Of a stretch of DNA of 64,000 nt, positions 25,642 through 34,579 are shown piece after piece. The notes below the pieces were generated by a model, which was given only the letters and a program-made list of their open reading frames with translations, did no database searches and was not told the origin of the DNA. Source of the stretch: Methanosarcina siciliae T4/M (GTDB taxonomy: Archaea; Halobacteriota; Methanosarcinia; Methanosarcinales; Methanosarcinaceae); contig NZ_CP009506.1 of NCBI RefSeq assembly GCF_000970085.1, forward strand, positions 372,001 through 436,000, read 5' to 3'. The stretch's first letter is position 1; each line of letters opens with the position of its first letter. Both the position numbers and the translations under genes were made by a program.

Positions 25642-26736
25642 ATGGAATACAGAACTTTGCCGCATGGCGGTGACAGGATCAGCACAATTGGCATTGGCGC
25701 AGGAAGTCTACGTGAATCTACATCACAGGAAATCAAAGACATCATCGATTATGGAATGGAAAATGGCATAAACCTTATTGACACGGTCATGTATGATTCC
25801 AGCGCAGCGGAGCCCATAGCACAGGCGCTTAAAGGACGGCAGGACGAGATGAACATGCAGGTGCATCTGGGTGCCGTCTACCCCCGTGGAATATATTCGA
25901 GAACAAGAGTTCTTTCAAAAATTAAGAGCGGGTTTGAGAAGGAACTTAAAAAATACGGTGCCGACTACGCTGATATCGGCATTATACATTGTGTTGATGA
26001 GGTTAATGATTTTGAAAAGATCATGTCGGACGGTATTTTTGACTACGCTCGAAAGCTAAAGCAGGAAGGAACCATTCGCTATCTTGGTTTTTCTTCACAT
26101 TCTCCGGATATCTGCAGACTTTTTATAGAGACCGGAGAGGTCGATATTTTTATGTTCAGCCTCAACGCCGCTTATGATTTTGAACCGTCACGTGGAAAGC
26201 TGGCTTTATCACACGAGCGCATGGAACTCTATCGAGAATGTGAAAAACGTGGCATTGGCATCACAGTCATGAAGCCTTATGGCGGCGGACAGTTGCTGAA
26301 CGCAAAGACATCTCCTTTCGGCCGTAGCATGACAATCCCTCAATGCATACAGTATGCGCTGGACCGCCCGGCTGTTCTCTCGTGTCTGCCGGGCGTACGC
26401 TCCAGAGCAGATTTGGAGGATGTACTTAAATACTACTCCGCTTCCGGAGAAGAACGGGACTATTCTTTTATCGGCAGCTTGCCGCACCGAGACATGCAGG
26501 GCACCTGCATTTATTGTAATCACTGTCAGCCGTGCCCGTCTGGGATCGATATCGGTGCAGTAAACAAATATCTGGATCTGGAAAAAGCGGGTGATGAACT
26601 CGCCAAAGACCATTACATGAAATTAAGCAAAAATGCAAATGACTGCACTGAATGTGGTGTTTGCGAAGAGAACTGTCCTTTCCATGTAGATGTCCGCAGC
26701 AGGATGAAAGAAGCCAGGAATTGTTTTGAAAAATAA
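25642..26736 (+). CDS. Aldo/keto reductase with C-terminal 4Fe-4S domain (A)
   Basis: The TIM-barrel aldo/keto reductase core starts MEYRTLPHGGDRISTIGIGAG and includes LIDTVMYDSSA and VMKPYGGGQLL. The C-terminus adds cysteine sets CIYCNHCQPCP and CTECGVCEENCP, which should bind Fe-S clusters. Such fused reductases (COG1453) are frequent in anaerobes and may take electrons from ferredoxin rather than NADPH. The usual catalytic YGxxE tyrosine region reads MYDSSAAEP here. It is one of three such enzymes in this island. Confidence 0.87.
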   Translation: MEYRTLPHGGDRISTIGIGAGSLRESTSQEIKDIIDYGMENGINLIDTVMYDSSAAEPIAQALKGRQDEMNMQVHLGAVYPRGIYSRTRVLSKIKSGFEKELKKYGADYADIGIIHCVDEVNDFEKIMSDGIFDYARKLKQEGTIRYLGFSSHSPDICRLFIETGEVDIFMFSLNAAYDFEPSRGKLALSHERMELYRECEKRGIGITVMKPYGGGQLLNAKTSPFGRSMTIPQCIQYALDRPAVLSCLPGVRSRADLEDVLKYYSASGEERDYSFIGSLPHRDMQGTCIYCNHCQPCPSGIDIGAVNKYLDLEKAGDELAKDHYMKLSKNANDCTECGVCEENCPFHVDVRSRMKEARNCFEK

Positions 26737-26763
26737 AAATAGCGAATAAAGAGGATAATTTTA

Positions 26764-26895
26764 GTGACTAAAAAAGAATTTACGAGTTACGGTGAAGACG
26801 CAAAGAAAATTCGTATCGGTTCTTTTTCGCATCCCGAGTTGGGCCAAGAGAGAGTCTGTTTAAACGAAAAAATAGGAAAGGAGGATTGCAGATGA
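26764..26895 (+). CDS. Small ORF (43 residues) overlapping the broken aldo/keto reductase
   Basis: A GTG-started frame encodes VTKKEFTSYGEDAKKIRIG and continues to a TGA that overlaps the next ATG (ATGA). It may be the remaining N-terminus of a longer protein or a real short gene. GGAGG for the following gene lies inside it. No family is recognised. Confidence 0.3.
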   Translation: MTKKEFTSYGEDAKKIRIGSFSHPELGQERVCLNEKIGKEDCR

Positions 26896-27875
26896 AATAT
26901 AGAGAATTAGGCAGCTCCGGTCTCAAGGTATCTGCAATTGGTCTAGGGTGTATGGGAATGAGCCATGCGTATGGACCGACAGCAGATAAAGAATAAATGA
27001 TAGAACTGATCCGTTCAGCTGTAAAGCTTGGTATTACATTCTTTGATACAGCAGAAATTTATGGGCCCTATGTAAACGAAGAACTGGTTGGTGAAGCACT
27101 TGAACCATATGAGGGAAAAGTTGTGATAGCCACAAAGTTTGGTGTTGCTTTCGGATACGGCTAACGTGGTAAGCTATTGATGGACAGTACCCCGAAAAAT
27201 ATCAGAAGATCAGTTGAAGGTTCTCTGGAGCGATTAAGGGTTGATTCTATCGATCTGCTTTACCAGCATCGTGTCGACTCAGATGTACCCATCGAAGAGG
27301 TTGCCAGGACTGTTAAAGAACTGATGCAGGAAGGAAAAGTCAAACACTGAGGACTTTCAGAAGCCAGTGCAGATGTGATCAGAAGAGCACATGCCGTTCT
27401 GCCGCTTACAGCGGTCCAAAGCGAGTATTCTATGATGTGGAGGACACCTGAAGAGGAGGTTTTGCCTACACTTGAGGGGTTGGGTATTGGATTTGTTCCT
27501 TTTAGCCCGCTTGGCAATGGTTTCCTTACAGGCAAGATTGATAAGAACACCACATTTGGTGAGGGGGATATACGCAGCATACTTACCCGTTTCCTTTCAG
27601 AGAACATTGACGCAAATCAGGTACTATTAGATTTGATCGGGAAAATAGCTGAAACCAAAAATGCAACTCCGGCTCAAATTGCTCTTGCATGGATACTTGC
27701 ACAAAAGCCCTGGATCATTCCTATCCCTGGAACTCGCAAACTGGAACGTCTGGAAGAGAACATAGCTGCAGCAGATGTTGAACTGACTGAAGAAGAGTTA
27801 GCTATGCTAAATGAAACGCTCTCAAAGATAAAGATTGCAGGAAGCAGGATCAACCGGGTTAAAGACGATTATTAA
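26892..27875 (+). pseudogene. Aldo/keto reductase with three in-frame stop codons and no frameshift
   Basis: One continuous frame of 327 codons encodes a complete aldo/keto reductase of the YajO/IolS type (YRELGSSGLKVSAIGLGCMG, FFDTAEIYGPYVNEELVG, IPIPGTRKLERLEENI). It contains TAA at 26994-26996, TAA at 27162-27164 and TGA at 27348-27350. Each is one substitution from a sense codon that fits the family (for example KE-E-MIEL and KH-W/F-GLSEA). No insertion or deletion is present. AGGAGG precedes the ATG. None of the stops is TAG, so pyrrolysine does not explain them. The last 167 codons remain open from 27375. Confidence 0.85.
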
Positions 27876-27895
27876 GTCATGATCGAGGTATGAGA

Positions 27896-28531
27896 ATGAA
27901 AGTATTATTGGTGAACGGAAGTCCGCATGAGAAAGGTTGTACCTATACTGCTCTTACGGAAGTAGCAAAGACTTTGAATGAAGAAGGGATTGACACAGAA
28001 ATTTTTTGGATCGGAAAAAAACCACTTACCGGATGCACTGCCTGCAAGAGCTGCATCAAAACAGGGCGCTGTGCATTTAATGACCGTGCCAACGATTTTC
28101 TTGACATTGCCAAAGATGCCGATAGATTTATTTTCGGTTCTCCGGTGCATTATGCATCTGCTACCGGCGCGATCACATATTTTATGGGTTGCGTTTTCTA
28201 TTCTGACCTGCTGGGAGGCAGACAGTCTTTTTATCTGAAACCAGCAGCAGCAGTCATCTCGGCGAGAAGAGCGGGGACAACAGCTACATTTGACCAGCTT
28301 AATAAGTACTTCACACTTTCGGAGATACCGGTTATTTCTTCCCGATATTGGAATATGGTTCATGGAGCAAAGCCTGAAGATGTTAAAAAGGATCTGGAAG
28401 GATTGCAGATCATGCGTGTGCTTGCACGAAATATGGTATGGTTCATGAAGTGTAAAGAGGCTGGCAAGAAAGCTGGCGTACCGCTCTCGGTGAAAGAAGA
28501 AAGGGTGTCTACGAATTTCATTAGGGAATAA
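27896..28531 (+). CDS. NADPH-dependent FMN reductase-like flavoprotein with CxxC motif (1)
   Basis: The flavodoxin-like fold begins KVLLVNGSPHEKGCTYTAL, the FMN phosphate loop. Next come CTACKSCIKTGRC, typical of iron-sulfur flavoproteins, and FGSPVHYASATGAITYFM. The ATG at 27896 is preferred because GAGG is 7 nt upstream; the ATG at 27890 is too close. It follows the broken reductase by 20 bp. Such proteins shuttle electrons between ferredoxin and small molecules such as quinones. The cluster type and partner are unknown. Confidence 0.85.
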   Translation: MKVLLVNGSPHEKGCTYTALTEVAKTLNEEGIDTEIFWIGKKPLTGCTACKSCIKTGRCAFNDRANDFLDIAKDADRFIFGSPVHYASATGAITYFMGCVFYSDLLGGRQSFYLKPAAAVISARRAGTTATFDQLNKYFTLSEIPVISSRYWNMVHGAKPEDVKKDLEGLQIMRVLARNMVWFMKCKEAGKKAGVPLSVKEERVSTNFIRE

Positions 28532-28585
28532 TTATCATTTGGAATTTTGGATTGAAAATTAATAAACACAAAGAGTGGGATTAAA

Positions 28586-29125
28586 ATGACGAATTTGAAT
28601 GAAGAGAAATGTCTGATAGCCTATTATTCGCGTGCTGGTAATAACTATGTCAGTGGAAAGATCGTGAATCTGCCGGTAGGTAACACAAAAGTAGTAGCCG
28701 ACATGGTCCGGGAAATAACAGGAGGCGAGGTTTTCCGTATTGATACAGTAAAGTCTTATCCCAAGGATTATACTGCAACCACCAACGTGGCAAAAAAAGA
28801 ACTGAATGACAATGCCAGACCGGAGCTTTCCAGCCATGTGGAAAACATAGACTCTTATCATGTGATATTCCTGGGTTATCCTAACTGGTGGGGAACGATG
28901 CCGATGCCGGTGTTTACATTCCTGGAAGAATATGACTTTTCCGAAAAGATCATTGTTCCATTCTGTACGCATGGTGGAGGTGGAATGGGTCGCAGTGAGA
29001 ACGATATTGCAAAGCTTTGCCCGGAAGCGACACTTTTGAAGGGGTTCGCTATTCAAGGCTCTCGTGTAAGTGCTGCGAAAAAAGATGTTACGGATTGGTT
29101 GAATAAACTTGGGATTATTTCATAA
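28586..29125 (+). CDS. Flavodoxin
   Basis: The protein begins CLIAYYSRAGNNYV (FMN loop) and has the flavin-stacking region FLGYPNWWGTMPMPVFTFLE and PFCTHGGGGMGRSENDIA. This is the flavodoxin type often paired with aldo/keto reductases in clostridia. It lies between the FMN reductase and the second Fe-S aldo/keto reductase on the same strand with short gaps, so it may be an electron donor in this cluster. Confidence 0.87.
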   Translation: MTNLNEEKCLIAYYSRAGNNYVSGKIVNLPVGNTKVVADMVREITGGEVFRIDTVKSYPKDYTATTNVAKKELNDNARPELSSHVENIDSYHVIFLGYPNWWGTMPMPVFTFLEEYDFSEKIIVPFCTHGGGGMGRSENDIAKLCPEATLLKGFAIQGSRVSAAKKDVTDWLNKLGIIS

Positions 29126-29173
29126 ATTGTTCGAGTAAGGACATTTATGAAACATTGAACAGGGGGGGATAAA

Positions 29174-30316
29174 ATGGCAAAACGATTAGGTTTTGGCTGT
29201 ATGAGATTACCACTTCTGGACAAAGATGATCAGACATCATTTGATACAGAAGCATTAAACAAATTGATAGATACGTTTTTGGAAAAAGGATTTACTTACT
29301 TTGATACCGCGTATACATACCATGGATTCAAGAGTGAGGAAGCTGTCAGAGAGGCTCTGGTAAAAAGACATAACAGGGATGAATTCACCCTTGCGACGAA
29401 ACTTCCACCCAGAATGCTGAAGTCAGTGGAAGATCAGGAAAGGATCTTTAACGAGCAACTGCAAAATTGTGGTGTAGAATTCTTTGATTATTACCTGCTT
29501 CACAATGTTGGTGTGAGTGCCTATGAGCAGGCATGTAAATATGATACATTCGGTTTTGCTTTGAAGAAAAAGGAAGAAGGCAAAATTAAGAACGTGGGTA
29601 TGTCTTTCCATGACACTCCAGAACTGCTGGATGAGATCCTGACTGCTCACCCTGAGCTTGATTTTGTGCAGTTGCAGATTAATTACATCGACTGGGAGAA
29701 TCCAGGTATCCAGTCAAGAAGATGCTATGAAGTTGCAAGGAAACATAACAAGCCAATTGTTGTGATGGAACCCATCAAGGGCGGGAATCTTGCATCAGTT
29801 CCAAAAAAGGCCGAAGAATTGATGAAAGCATATGAAAAGGATGCTTCAGTTGCTTCCTGGGCAATCAGATTCGCTGCCAGTCAGGAAGGCGTCATGATGG
29901 TTCTCAGTGGTATGAATACCATGGAACAGGTTCTTGACAACACATCTTATATGACAGATTTCAAACCCCTGAACGAGGAAGAATACAATGTCATCGATCA
30001 GGTAATTGATATTATAAATGAAGATACTGCAATTCCCTGCACAACCTGCAGATATTGTGAAGAAGGGTGTCCCAAGAATATTGCAATACCGGACTACTTT
30101 GCATTATATAATAGTGCAAAGAGAGCTGTAACCGATAATATTTCCAGCCAGTTCGTTTACTACATGAACCTGACCTCAACCCGTGGAAAGGCCAGTGATT
30201 GTATTGAGTGTAAAAAGTGTGAAGAGACATGTCCTCAACATCTGAAGATAACAGAATATCTCAAAGATGTGGTCGCAGAATTCGAGGAAGGCGGACCTGC
30301 ATTACCTACGAAATAA
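29174..30316 (+). CDS. Aldo/keto reductase with C-terminal 4Fe-4S domain (B)
   Basis: The barrel is complete: KRLGFGCMRLPLLDKDDQ, YFDTAYTYHGFKSEEAVREA (with the catalytic tyrosine), ATKLPPRML and VVMEPIKGGNLA. Two cysteine clusters follow: CTTCRYCEEGCP and CIECKKCEETCP, ligands for two 4Fe-4S clusters. GGGGGG precedes the ATG. It belongs to COG1453 and resembles the enzyme at 41466. It sits between flavodoxin and a carboxymuconolactone decarboxylase-like protein in one probable operon. Confidence 0.92.
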   Translation: MAKRLGFGCMRLPLLDKDDQTSFDTEALNKLIDTFLEKGFTYFDTAYTYHGFKSEEAVREALVKRHNRDEFTLATKLPPRMLKSVEDQERIFNEQLQNCGVEFFDYYLLHNVGVSAYEQACKYDTFGFALKKKEEGKIKNVGMSFHDTPELLDEILTAHPELDFVQLQINYIDWENPGIQSRRCYEVARKHNKPIVVMEPIKGGNLASVPKKAEELMKAYEKDASVASWAIRFAASQEGVMMVLSGMNTMEQVLDNTSYMTDFKPLNEEEYNVIDQVIDIINEDTAIPCTTCRYCEEGCPKNIAIPDYFALYNSAKRAVTDNISSQFVYYMNLTSTRGKASDCIECKKCEETCPQHLKITEYLKDVVAEFEEGGPALPTK

Positions 30317-30337
30317 GAATGAAAGAGAGGTTTGATT

Positions 30338-31090
30338 ATGAGGATAAGTGAAACAGCAAACAGGAACCATGAAGAATTATTTCCAAATCACAAATCGACA
30401 CTTAAAGTAACAGATCCGGAGCTTATAGAGGTCTTTGACAATTTTGCTTTCGATGAAGTGATCAGCTATGGAAATTTAGATGCAAAGACCAGAATGATGG
30501 TAATTCTGGGCTCGCTGATAGCAAGCCAGACTTTAAGCGAATATAAAGTAATGCTTGGCGGTGCACTTAATATTGGTGTCACTCCCATCGAGGTCAAGGA
30601 GATTGTATATCAATCCGTTCCATATGTCGGGATGGCAAAAGCATTTGATTTTATCCATGCCACAAATGAAATACTGGAAAGCAGAGGGATTAAACTGCCA
30701 CTGGAAGGCCAGTCTACAACTTCACCTGAAACACGATTTGAAAAAGGACTGGAAGTGCAGAAAGCAATATTTGGAGATGTGATCGATAAAATGTACGAGG
30801 CATCACCGGAAAACCAGATCCATATTCAGAAATATCTGTCTGCAAACTGTTTTGGTGATTACTACACCAGAAAAGGTCTGGATGTAAAAACAAGAGAACT
30901 CCTTACATTTTCTATTATCCTGTCACTGGGCGGATGTGAACCTCAGTTAAAGGGACATATTCAGGGAAATCTGAATGTAGGGAACGATAAAGAAACACTT
31001 CTCAGCACAGTTACGCAGCTATTGCCATATATCGGATATCCAAGGACATTGAATGCGATTGCGTGTTTGAACGAATTGATACCGGAATAA
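30338..31090 (+). CDS. Carboxymuconolactone decarboxylase-like protein, two-domain
   Basis: Two carboxymuconolactone decarboxylase (CMD) repeats are visible. The first covers FAFDEVISYGNLDAKTRMMV and VTPIEVKEIVYQSVPYVG. The second covers LDVKTRELLTFSIILSLGG and LLSTVTQLLPYIGYPR. The ATG at 30338 is chosen because GAGAGG ends 7 nt upstream; TTG 30332 is too close. The second repeat lacks a visible C-x-x-C redox pair, so peroxidase activity of the AhpD type is unlikely. It follows reductase B by 21 bp. Typical bacterial clusters pair this protein with cupins and reductases, as seen in this island. Confidence 0.88.
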   Translation: MRISETANRNHEELFPNHKSTLKVTDPELIEVFDNFAFDEVISYGNLDAKTRMMVILGSLIASQTLSEYKVMLGGALNIGVTPIEVKEIVYQSVPYVGMAKAFDFIHATNEILESRGIKLPLEGQSTTSPETRFEKGLEVQKAIFGDVIDKMYEASPENQIHIQKYLSANCFGDYYTRKGLDVKTRELLTFSIILSLGGCEPQLKGHIQGNLNVGNDKETLLSTVTQLLPYIGYPRTLNAIACLNELIPE

Positions 31091-31119
31091 ATTTGATGTA
31101 GATCAGAGAGATAGTTTCA

Positions 31120-31695
31120 ATGAGCGAAAAAGCGTTGCATAAAGATATTTTTGAACGTGATCGGTCTGGAGAAGCGGTTTCTATAGATGACCCGGAATAT
31201 CCGAAGTTAAAGGAAGCGATGCTTCGTACTGCGGAACTAATCACCAGATTGAATACTTCAGTTCATGATGAAGATGAAATAAGGAGCCTGTTCAGTGAAT
31301 TGATAGGTTCGGAGGTGGATGAATCCTCAAGGGTAACTCCTCCATTCTATACAGATTTCGGACGAAATATCAAGCTCGGTAAAAATGTGTTTATCAATCA
31401 CGCATGCACCTTTATGGATAGAGGGGGCATAACAATCGAGGATGACACCAAGATAGGACCAAAAGTCAATCTTATCACATCCAATCATCCATTGGATCCG
31501 GCCCGTAGAAAGGAATTAATATCGACTCCGATATGGATCAAAAAGAATGTATGGATCGGTGCTGCTGCAACTATTTTACCCGGTGTAACTGTCGGAGAGA
31601 ACTCTATAATAGCAGCCGCAGCTGTCGTTACACAAGATGTTCCTCCTAACACAGTCGTAGCTGGCGTACCGGCAAAAGTTATCAGAACATTGTAA
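31120..31695 (+). CDS. Sugar O-acetyltransferase, left-handed beta-helix (LacA/Maa-like)
   Basis: Hexapeptide repeats are clear (GITIEDDTKIGPKVNLITS, WIGAAATILPGVTVGENSI). NHACTFMDRG and TSNHPLDPARR match maltose/galactoside acetyltransferases, and VVAGVPAKVIRTL closes the protein. It transfers acetyl from acetyl-CoA to a sugar or similar hydroxyl. It is the last gene before a new TetR-regulated promoter. The link to redox genes is unclear; detoxification by acetylation is one possibility. Confidence 0.9.
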   Translation: MSEKALHKDIFERDRSGEAVSIDDPEYPKLKEAMLRTAELITRLNTSVHDEDEIRSLFSELIGSEVDESSRVTPPFYTDFGRNIKLGKNVFINHACTFMDRGGITIEDDTKIGPKVNLITSNHPLDPARRKELISTPIWIKKNVWIGAAATILPGVTVGENSIIAAAAVVTQDVPPNTVVAGVPAKVIRTL

Positions 31696-31742
31696 TGCTT
31701 AACCTTATATACCAGTATAACGAGTATAGTTATCATATAAAA

Positions 31743-31756
31743 TGACTGATCAGTCA
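31743..31756. promoter_or_regulatory. TetR-type operator, DUF3737 promoter
   Basis: The palindrome TGACTGATCAGTCA (perfect) lies 104 bp before the ATG. TATA-like stretches lie 29 bp (AGTATAAC) and 38 bp (TTATATACC) upstream. Confidence 0.7.
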
Positions 31757-31859
31757 CTCATAACTTATGTTGATTGGTTAAATACTCCCCAGAAATGATT
31801 CCGTTTGATAAATTGGGATCATTCTTCAAGGAAAACCTAGGATAAAAACAGGTTTAAAT

Positions 31860-32951
31860 ATGAGTCAAAACACTAGAGATATCTTAGAAATAATGCAAGC
31901 AAGTGAATCAATTCCCTTTGATAATACTCAATATAATAAGAGTTCCGATGTTGGCTCCCGGACAACTGAATTATCCGCAAAGCTCAACACTCCAATCAGT
32001 GTTGAACAAAAACGAGAGCAGATAAATGAATTTAAAGACTTGACAATGGATGAAGAGCGTGCCCTGTATGGTATACATAACGCAACAATAACTCATTGTA
32101 TCTTTGACGGCCCTCGCGATGGGGAATCTGCATTGAAGGAAAGTGCAGACATTTACGTTTCAGATTGTGACTTCAGGCTTCGTTATCCTTTCTGGCATGT
32201 CAGGGACGCTCAAATTGAAAATAGTCGTATGGCAGATACATGCCGTGCTGCATTGTGGTATGGCAAACAGGTGACAATAAAAGAAAGTCATATGGAAGGC
32301 ATTAAAGCTGTACGGGAATGTGAGGATGTCACTATTGAAAACTGTAATATTCAATCATCCGAATTTGGATGGTTATCACATAGAATGATAATAAAGAATA
32401 CAGAGCTTGAGTCTGAATATCCGTTTTTCTACAGCTCAGATGTCCTGCTTGATAACTTTATATTGAATGGTAAATACTCTTTTCAGTATGTGAAAAATGT
32501 TGAAATCAGGGATTCCTGTCTGGATACAAAGGATGCTTTCTGGCACAGCAAAAATGTCACTGTCTCAGACAGTATAGTAAAAGGCGAATATCTGGGTTGG
32601 TACTCCGAAAATCTCAAACTGATCCGGTGTAAAATTATCGGAACTCAGCCGCTTTGTTATGCAAAAGGTCTGATTCTGGAAGATTGCGAAATGATTGGTT
32701 GTGATCTTGCCTTTGAATACAGTGAGGTTCATGCTGTAATTACAGGTTCGATAACAAGTGTAAAAAATCCATGCAGCGGACATATCAGTGCGGATTCAAT
32801 TGGGGAAGTAATATTGGATGAGAATCAATCAGTAGACGTTTCATGTGTAATTGAAGTCCGGAGCAAGCTGAATAAAGAAGAAATTCAAAATTCAGATAAC
32901 TGTAATGGAAATTTATTCAACACTAAGGATTTTCCTGTGCAAGAGACATAG
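31860..32951 (+). CDS. DUF3737 right-handed beta-helix protein
   Basis: The protein is built of short irregular strands with recurring N/D-C-x and aromatic rungs: TITHCIFDGPRDGESALK, YVSDCDFRLRYPFWHVRDA, WYSENLKLIRCKIIG. This is the DUF3737 pattern common in anaerobic Firmicutes. There is no signal peptide. The function of the family is unknown; a right-handed parallel beta-helix is expected. It is under a perfect TetR operator and followed by a lipoprotein gene 18 bp downstream. Its bacterial distribution suggests transfer into this archaeon. Confidence 0.85.
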   Translation: MSQNTRDILEIMQASESIPFDNTQYNKSSDVGSRTTELSAKLNTPISVEQKREQINEFKDLTMDEERALYGIHNATITHCIFDGPRDGESALKESADIYVSDCDFRLRYPFWHVRDAQIENSRMADTCRAALWYGKQVTIKESHMEGIKAVRECEDVTIENCNIQSSEFGWLSHRMIIKNTELESEYPFFYSSDVLLDNFILNGKYSFQYVKNVEIRDSCLDTKDAFWHSKNVTVSDSIVKGEYLGWYSENLKLIRCKIIGTQPLCYAKGLILEDCEMIGCDLAFEYSEVHAVITGSITSVKNPCSGHISADSIGEVILDENQSVDVSCVIEVRSKLNKEEIQNSDNCNGNLFNTKDFPVQET

Positions 32952-32969
32952 TAAAGTGAGGCCTTATCT

Positions 32970-33878
32970 ATGAAAATGATTCCTGAATATAATGGCACAA
33001 AATGGATGTTAATTTGTTTAGGAGTATTTTTACTAGCAATTTTAGCGATAGGATGTATTGAACAAAATAACATTGATCAAAGAGCCATCAGTAATCAATC
33101 AGAAATGAATTCATCCAAAAAAACAGTTTCAACAGAGCCGGAGCACGGTCTGGCTTTATCGGATATGAGCGTTAAAATCACTTCACAGGGCCATATAGCG
33201 ACGTTCCAACTATATGATACGGTTGCCGCCAAAGAATTGTATGAACAATTGCCACTGGAATTAGATCTAACGAATTTCCGGGATGCACAGTGGATGTTCT
33301 ACTCACCAAAGAAACTCAATGTTACTGCACAAGAGGCTTATCATGACGGTAAAAAGGGCGAACTCAGCTACTATGAACCATGGGGTGATGTGTTCATGCT
33401 CTATGAGGATTTCTATGCTGGTGACGAGATGCACCGTTTAGGGATATGCATCAATGGAATAGATGAGATTGCCAATATTTCAGGTAGCATACAGATAGAA
33501 AAAAATGAACTTAGTCAAGAAGAGAGGGAAACAAAAATGAGAATCAGTATTCAGGCAAATGGAGAAACAACGATTTATGAGCTCAATGACGGGAAAGCTG
33601 CAAAAGAACTCTATGAACAGTTGCCCTTAACGATCGATGTTGAAGATTACAGCAATAATGAAAAGATATTTTATCCACCCAAAAAACTTGATACAACTAA
33701 CACACCTATGGCAAATGCACAGTTTGGAACGCTTGCATATTATGCTCCATGGGGGGACGTGGTAATGTTTTATGATAGATTCGGCTCTGCAGGCGGTTTA
33801 TATGAGTTAGGGGATGTCATATCAGGCGGCGAGCATATCAAAAATATGTCAGGCACGATACTGATCGAGAAAGTGTAA
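32970..33878 (+). CDS. Lipoprotein with two cyclophilin-like domains
   Basis: The signal peptide ends in LAIGC, so it is lipid-anchored. Two copies of a cyclophilin-like domain follow: one with TAAKELYEQLP-type helix VAAKELYEQLPLELDLT and LSYYEPWGDVFMLYEDF, the other with AAKELYEQLPLTIDVEDY and LAYYAPWGDVVMFYDRF. These resemble the Cyclophil_like2 proteins encoded near flavodoxins in anaerobic bacteria. Enzymatic activity is not established for the family. The gene lies just downstream of the DUF3737 gene and is probably in the same TetR-controlled transcript. Confidence 0.83.
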   Translation: MKMIPEYNGTKWMLICLGVFLLAILAIGCIEQNNIDQRAISNQSEMNSSKKTVSTEPEHGLALSDMSVKITSQGHIATFQLYDTVAAKELYEQLPLELDLTNFRDAQWMFYSPKKLNVTAQEAYHDGKKGELSYYEPWGDVFMLYEDFYAGDEMHRLGICINGIDEIANISGSIQIEKNELSQEERETKMRISIQANGETTIYELNDGKAAKELYEQLPLTIDVEDYSNNEKIFYPPKKLDTTNTPMANAQFGTLAYYAPWGDVVMFYDRFGSAGGLYELGDVISGGEHIKNMSGTILIEKV

Positions 33879-34134
33879 ACATAGGCAAAATCGCGGTCGA
33901 GAAATGACCTACACCAACAATCAAGGGATCAACGATGTGGGCCTTGGAATGCTTTAAAAAGCCTGTAAACGGTTACTAAATTGTAATTAATTATCAGTCA
34001 CGGTTAGAGAATTTAAATAAAGCCACTTATTTGATTTATTTTTTCCACATATGGTGACTCGATGAACAAAAATGGTTAAGTTTAACTAATGTAATAAAGG
34101 AAAGTTGTATAAATAATTTATAAAAGAGTTAAAA

Positions 34135-34539
34135 TCATTTTATATTTAAGCAAACCCTTGCCTTTTTTTTAGATTCTTCTCTTAGTTTAGAACAGTGTTC
34201 ATTATTTATATCTACTGTATCTAAAGCAAAATCAAACATTTCGAAGATTATCTTATTTAGTTTAAGACCTTTTTCAGTTAAAAAGTACTCTGTATGAAAG
34301 GGATTAGAATTTACTACTTTTTTTTCAATTATACCTTTCTTTTCTAATTCTTTCAATCGTTCGGAGAGAACTTTACTACTTAAAGCGGGATTAAGTTCCA
34401 ATAAGTCTTTAAAATGGTTGCGATTACAAAATAGCCCTTTAATTATTTTAACACTCCATTTTTTCCCAAGACAGTCAAAGGTTTCATCAATGGTTCGATA
34501 TACTTCGTCGAAATAATAGTCCTTTTGAGTCGTACTAAT
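34135..34539 (-). CDS. HxlR-family transcriptional regulator lacking a canonical start codon
   Basis: The winged helix is typical of HxlR (FDCLGKKWSVKIIKGLF, then FKDLLELNPALSSKVLSERL and EKKGIIEKKV). The N-terminal helix is encoded upstream of the first standard start, the internal TTG at 34401. In the open frame up to the TAA at 34561-34563 there is no ATG, GTG or TTG before that TTG. GGGGG (34541-34545) lies 7 nt before an ACG (34533) and 1 nt before an ATT (34539). Two direct copies of ATTACCAAAT lie just upstream, probably its operator. It is either initiated at a near-cognate codon or has lost its start. Confidence 0.7.
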   Translation of the reverse strand: MSTTQKDYYFDEVYRTIDETFDCLGKKWSVKIIKGLFCNRNHFKDLLELNPALSSKVLSERLKELEKKGIIEKKVVNSNPFHTEYFLTEKGLKLNKIIFEMFDFALDTVDINNEHCSKLREESKKKARVCLNIK

Positions 34540-34545
34540 TCCCCC

Positions 34546-34579
34546 ATTACCAAATAGTAATTAATTACCAAATGGTTAC
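34546..34579. promoter_or_regulatory. Twin ATTACCAAAT sites in the HxlR-family gene promoter
   Basis: ATTACCAAATAGTAAT (34546) and ATTACCAAATGGTTAC (34564) repeat with 18-bp spacing. A minus-strand TATA box (ATATAAAA, about 34600) lies upstream, so the sites cover the predicted transcription start. Confidence 0.55.

Noticed and set aside
26892..27875. Stop codons in the aldo/keto reductase as recoded amino acids
   Set aside because: Pyrrolysine uses TAG, but the stops are TAA, TAA and TGA; no selenocysteine context is expected in Methanosarcina.
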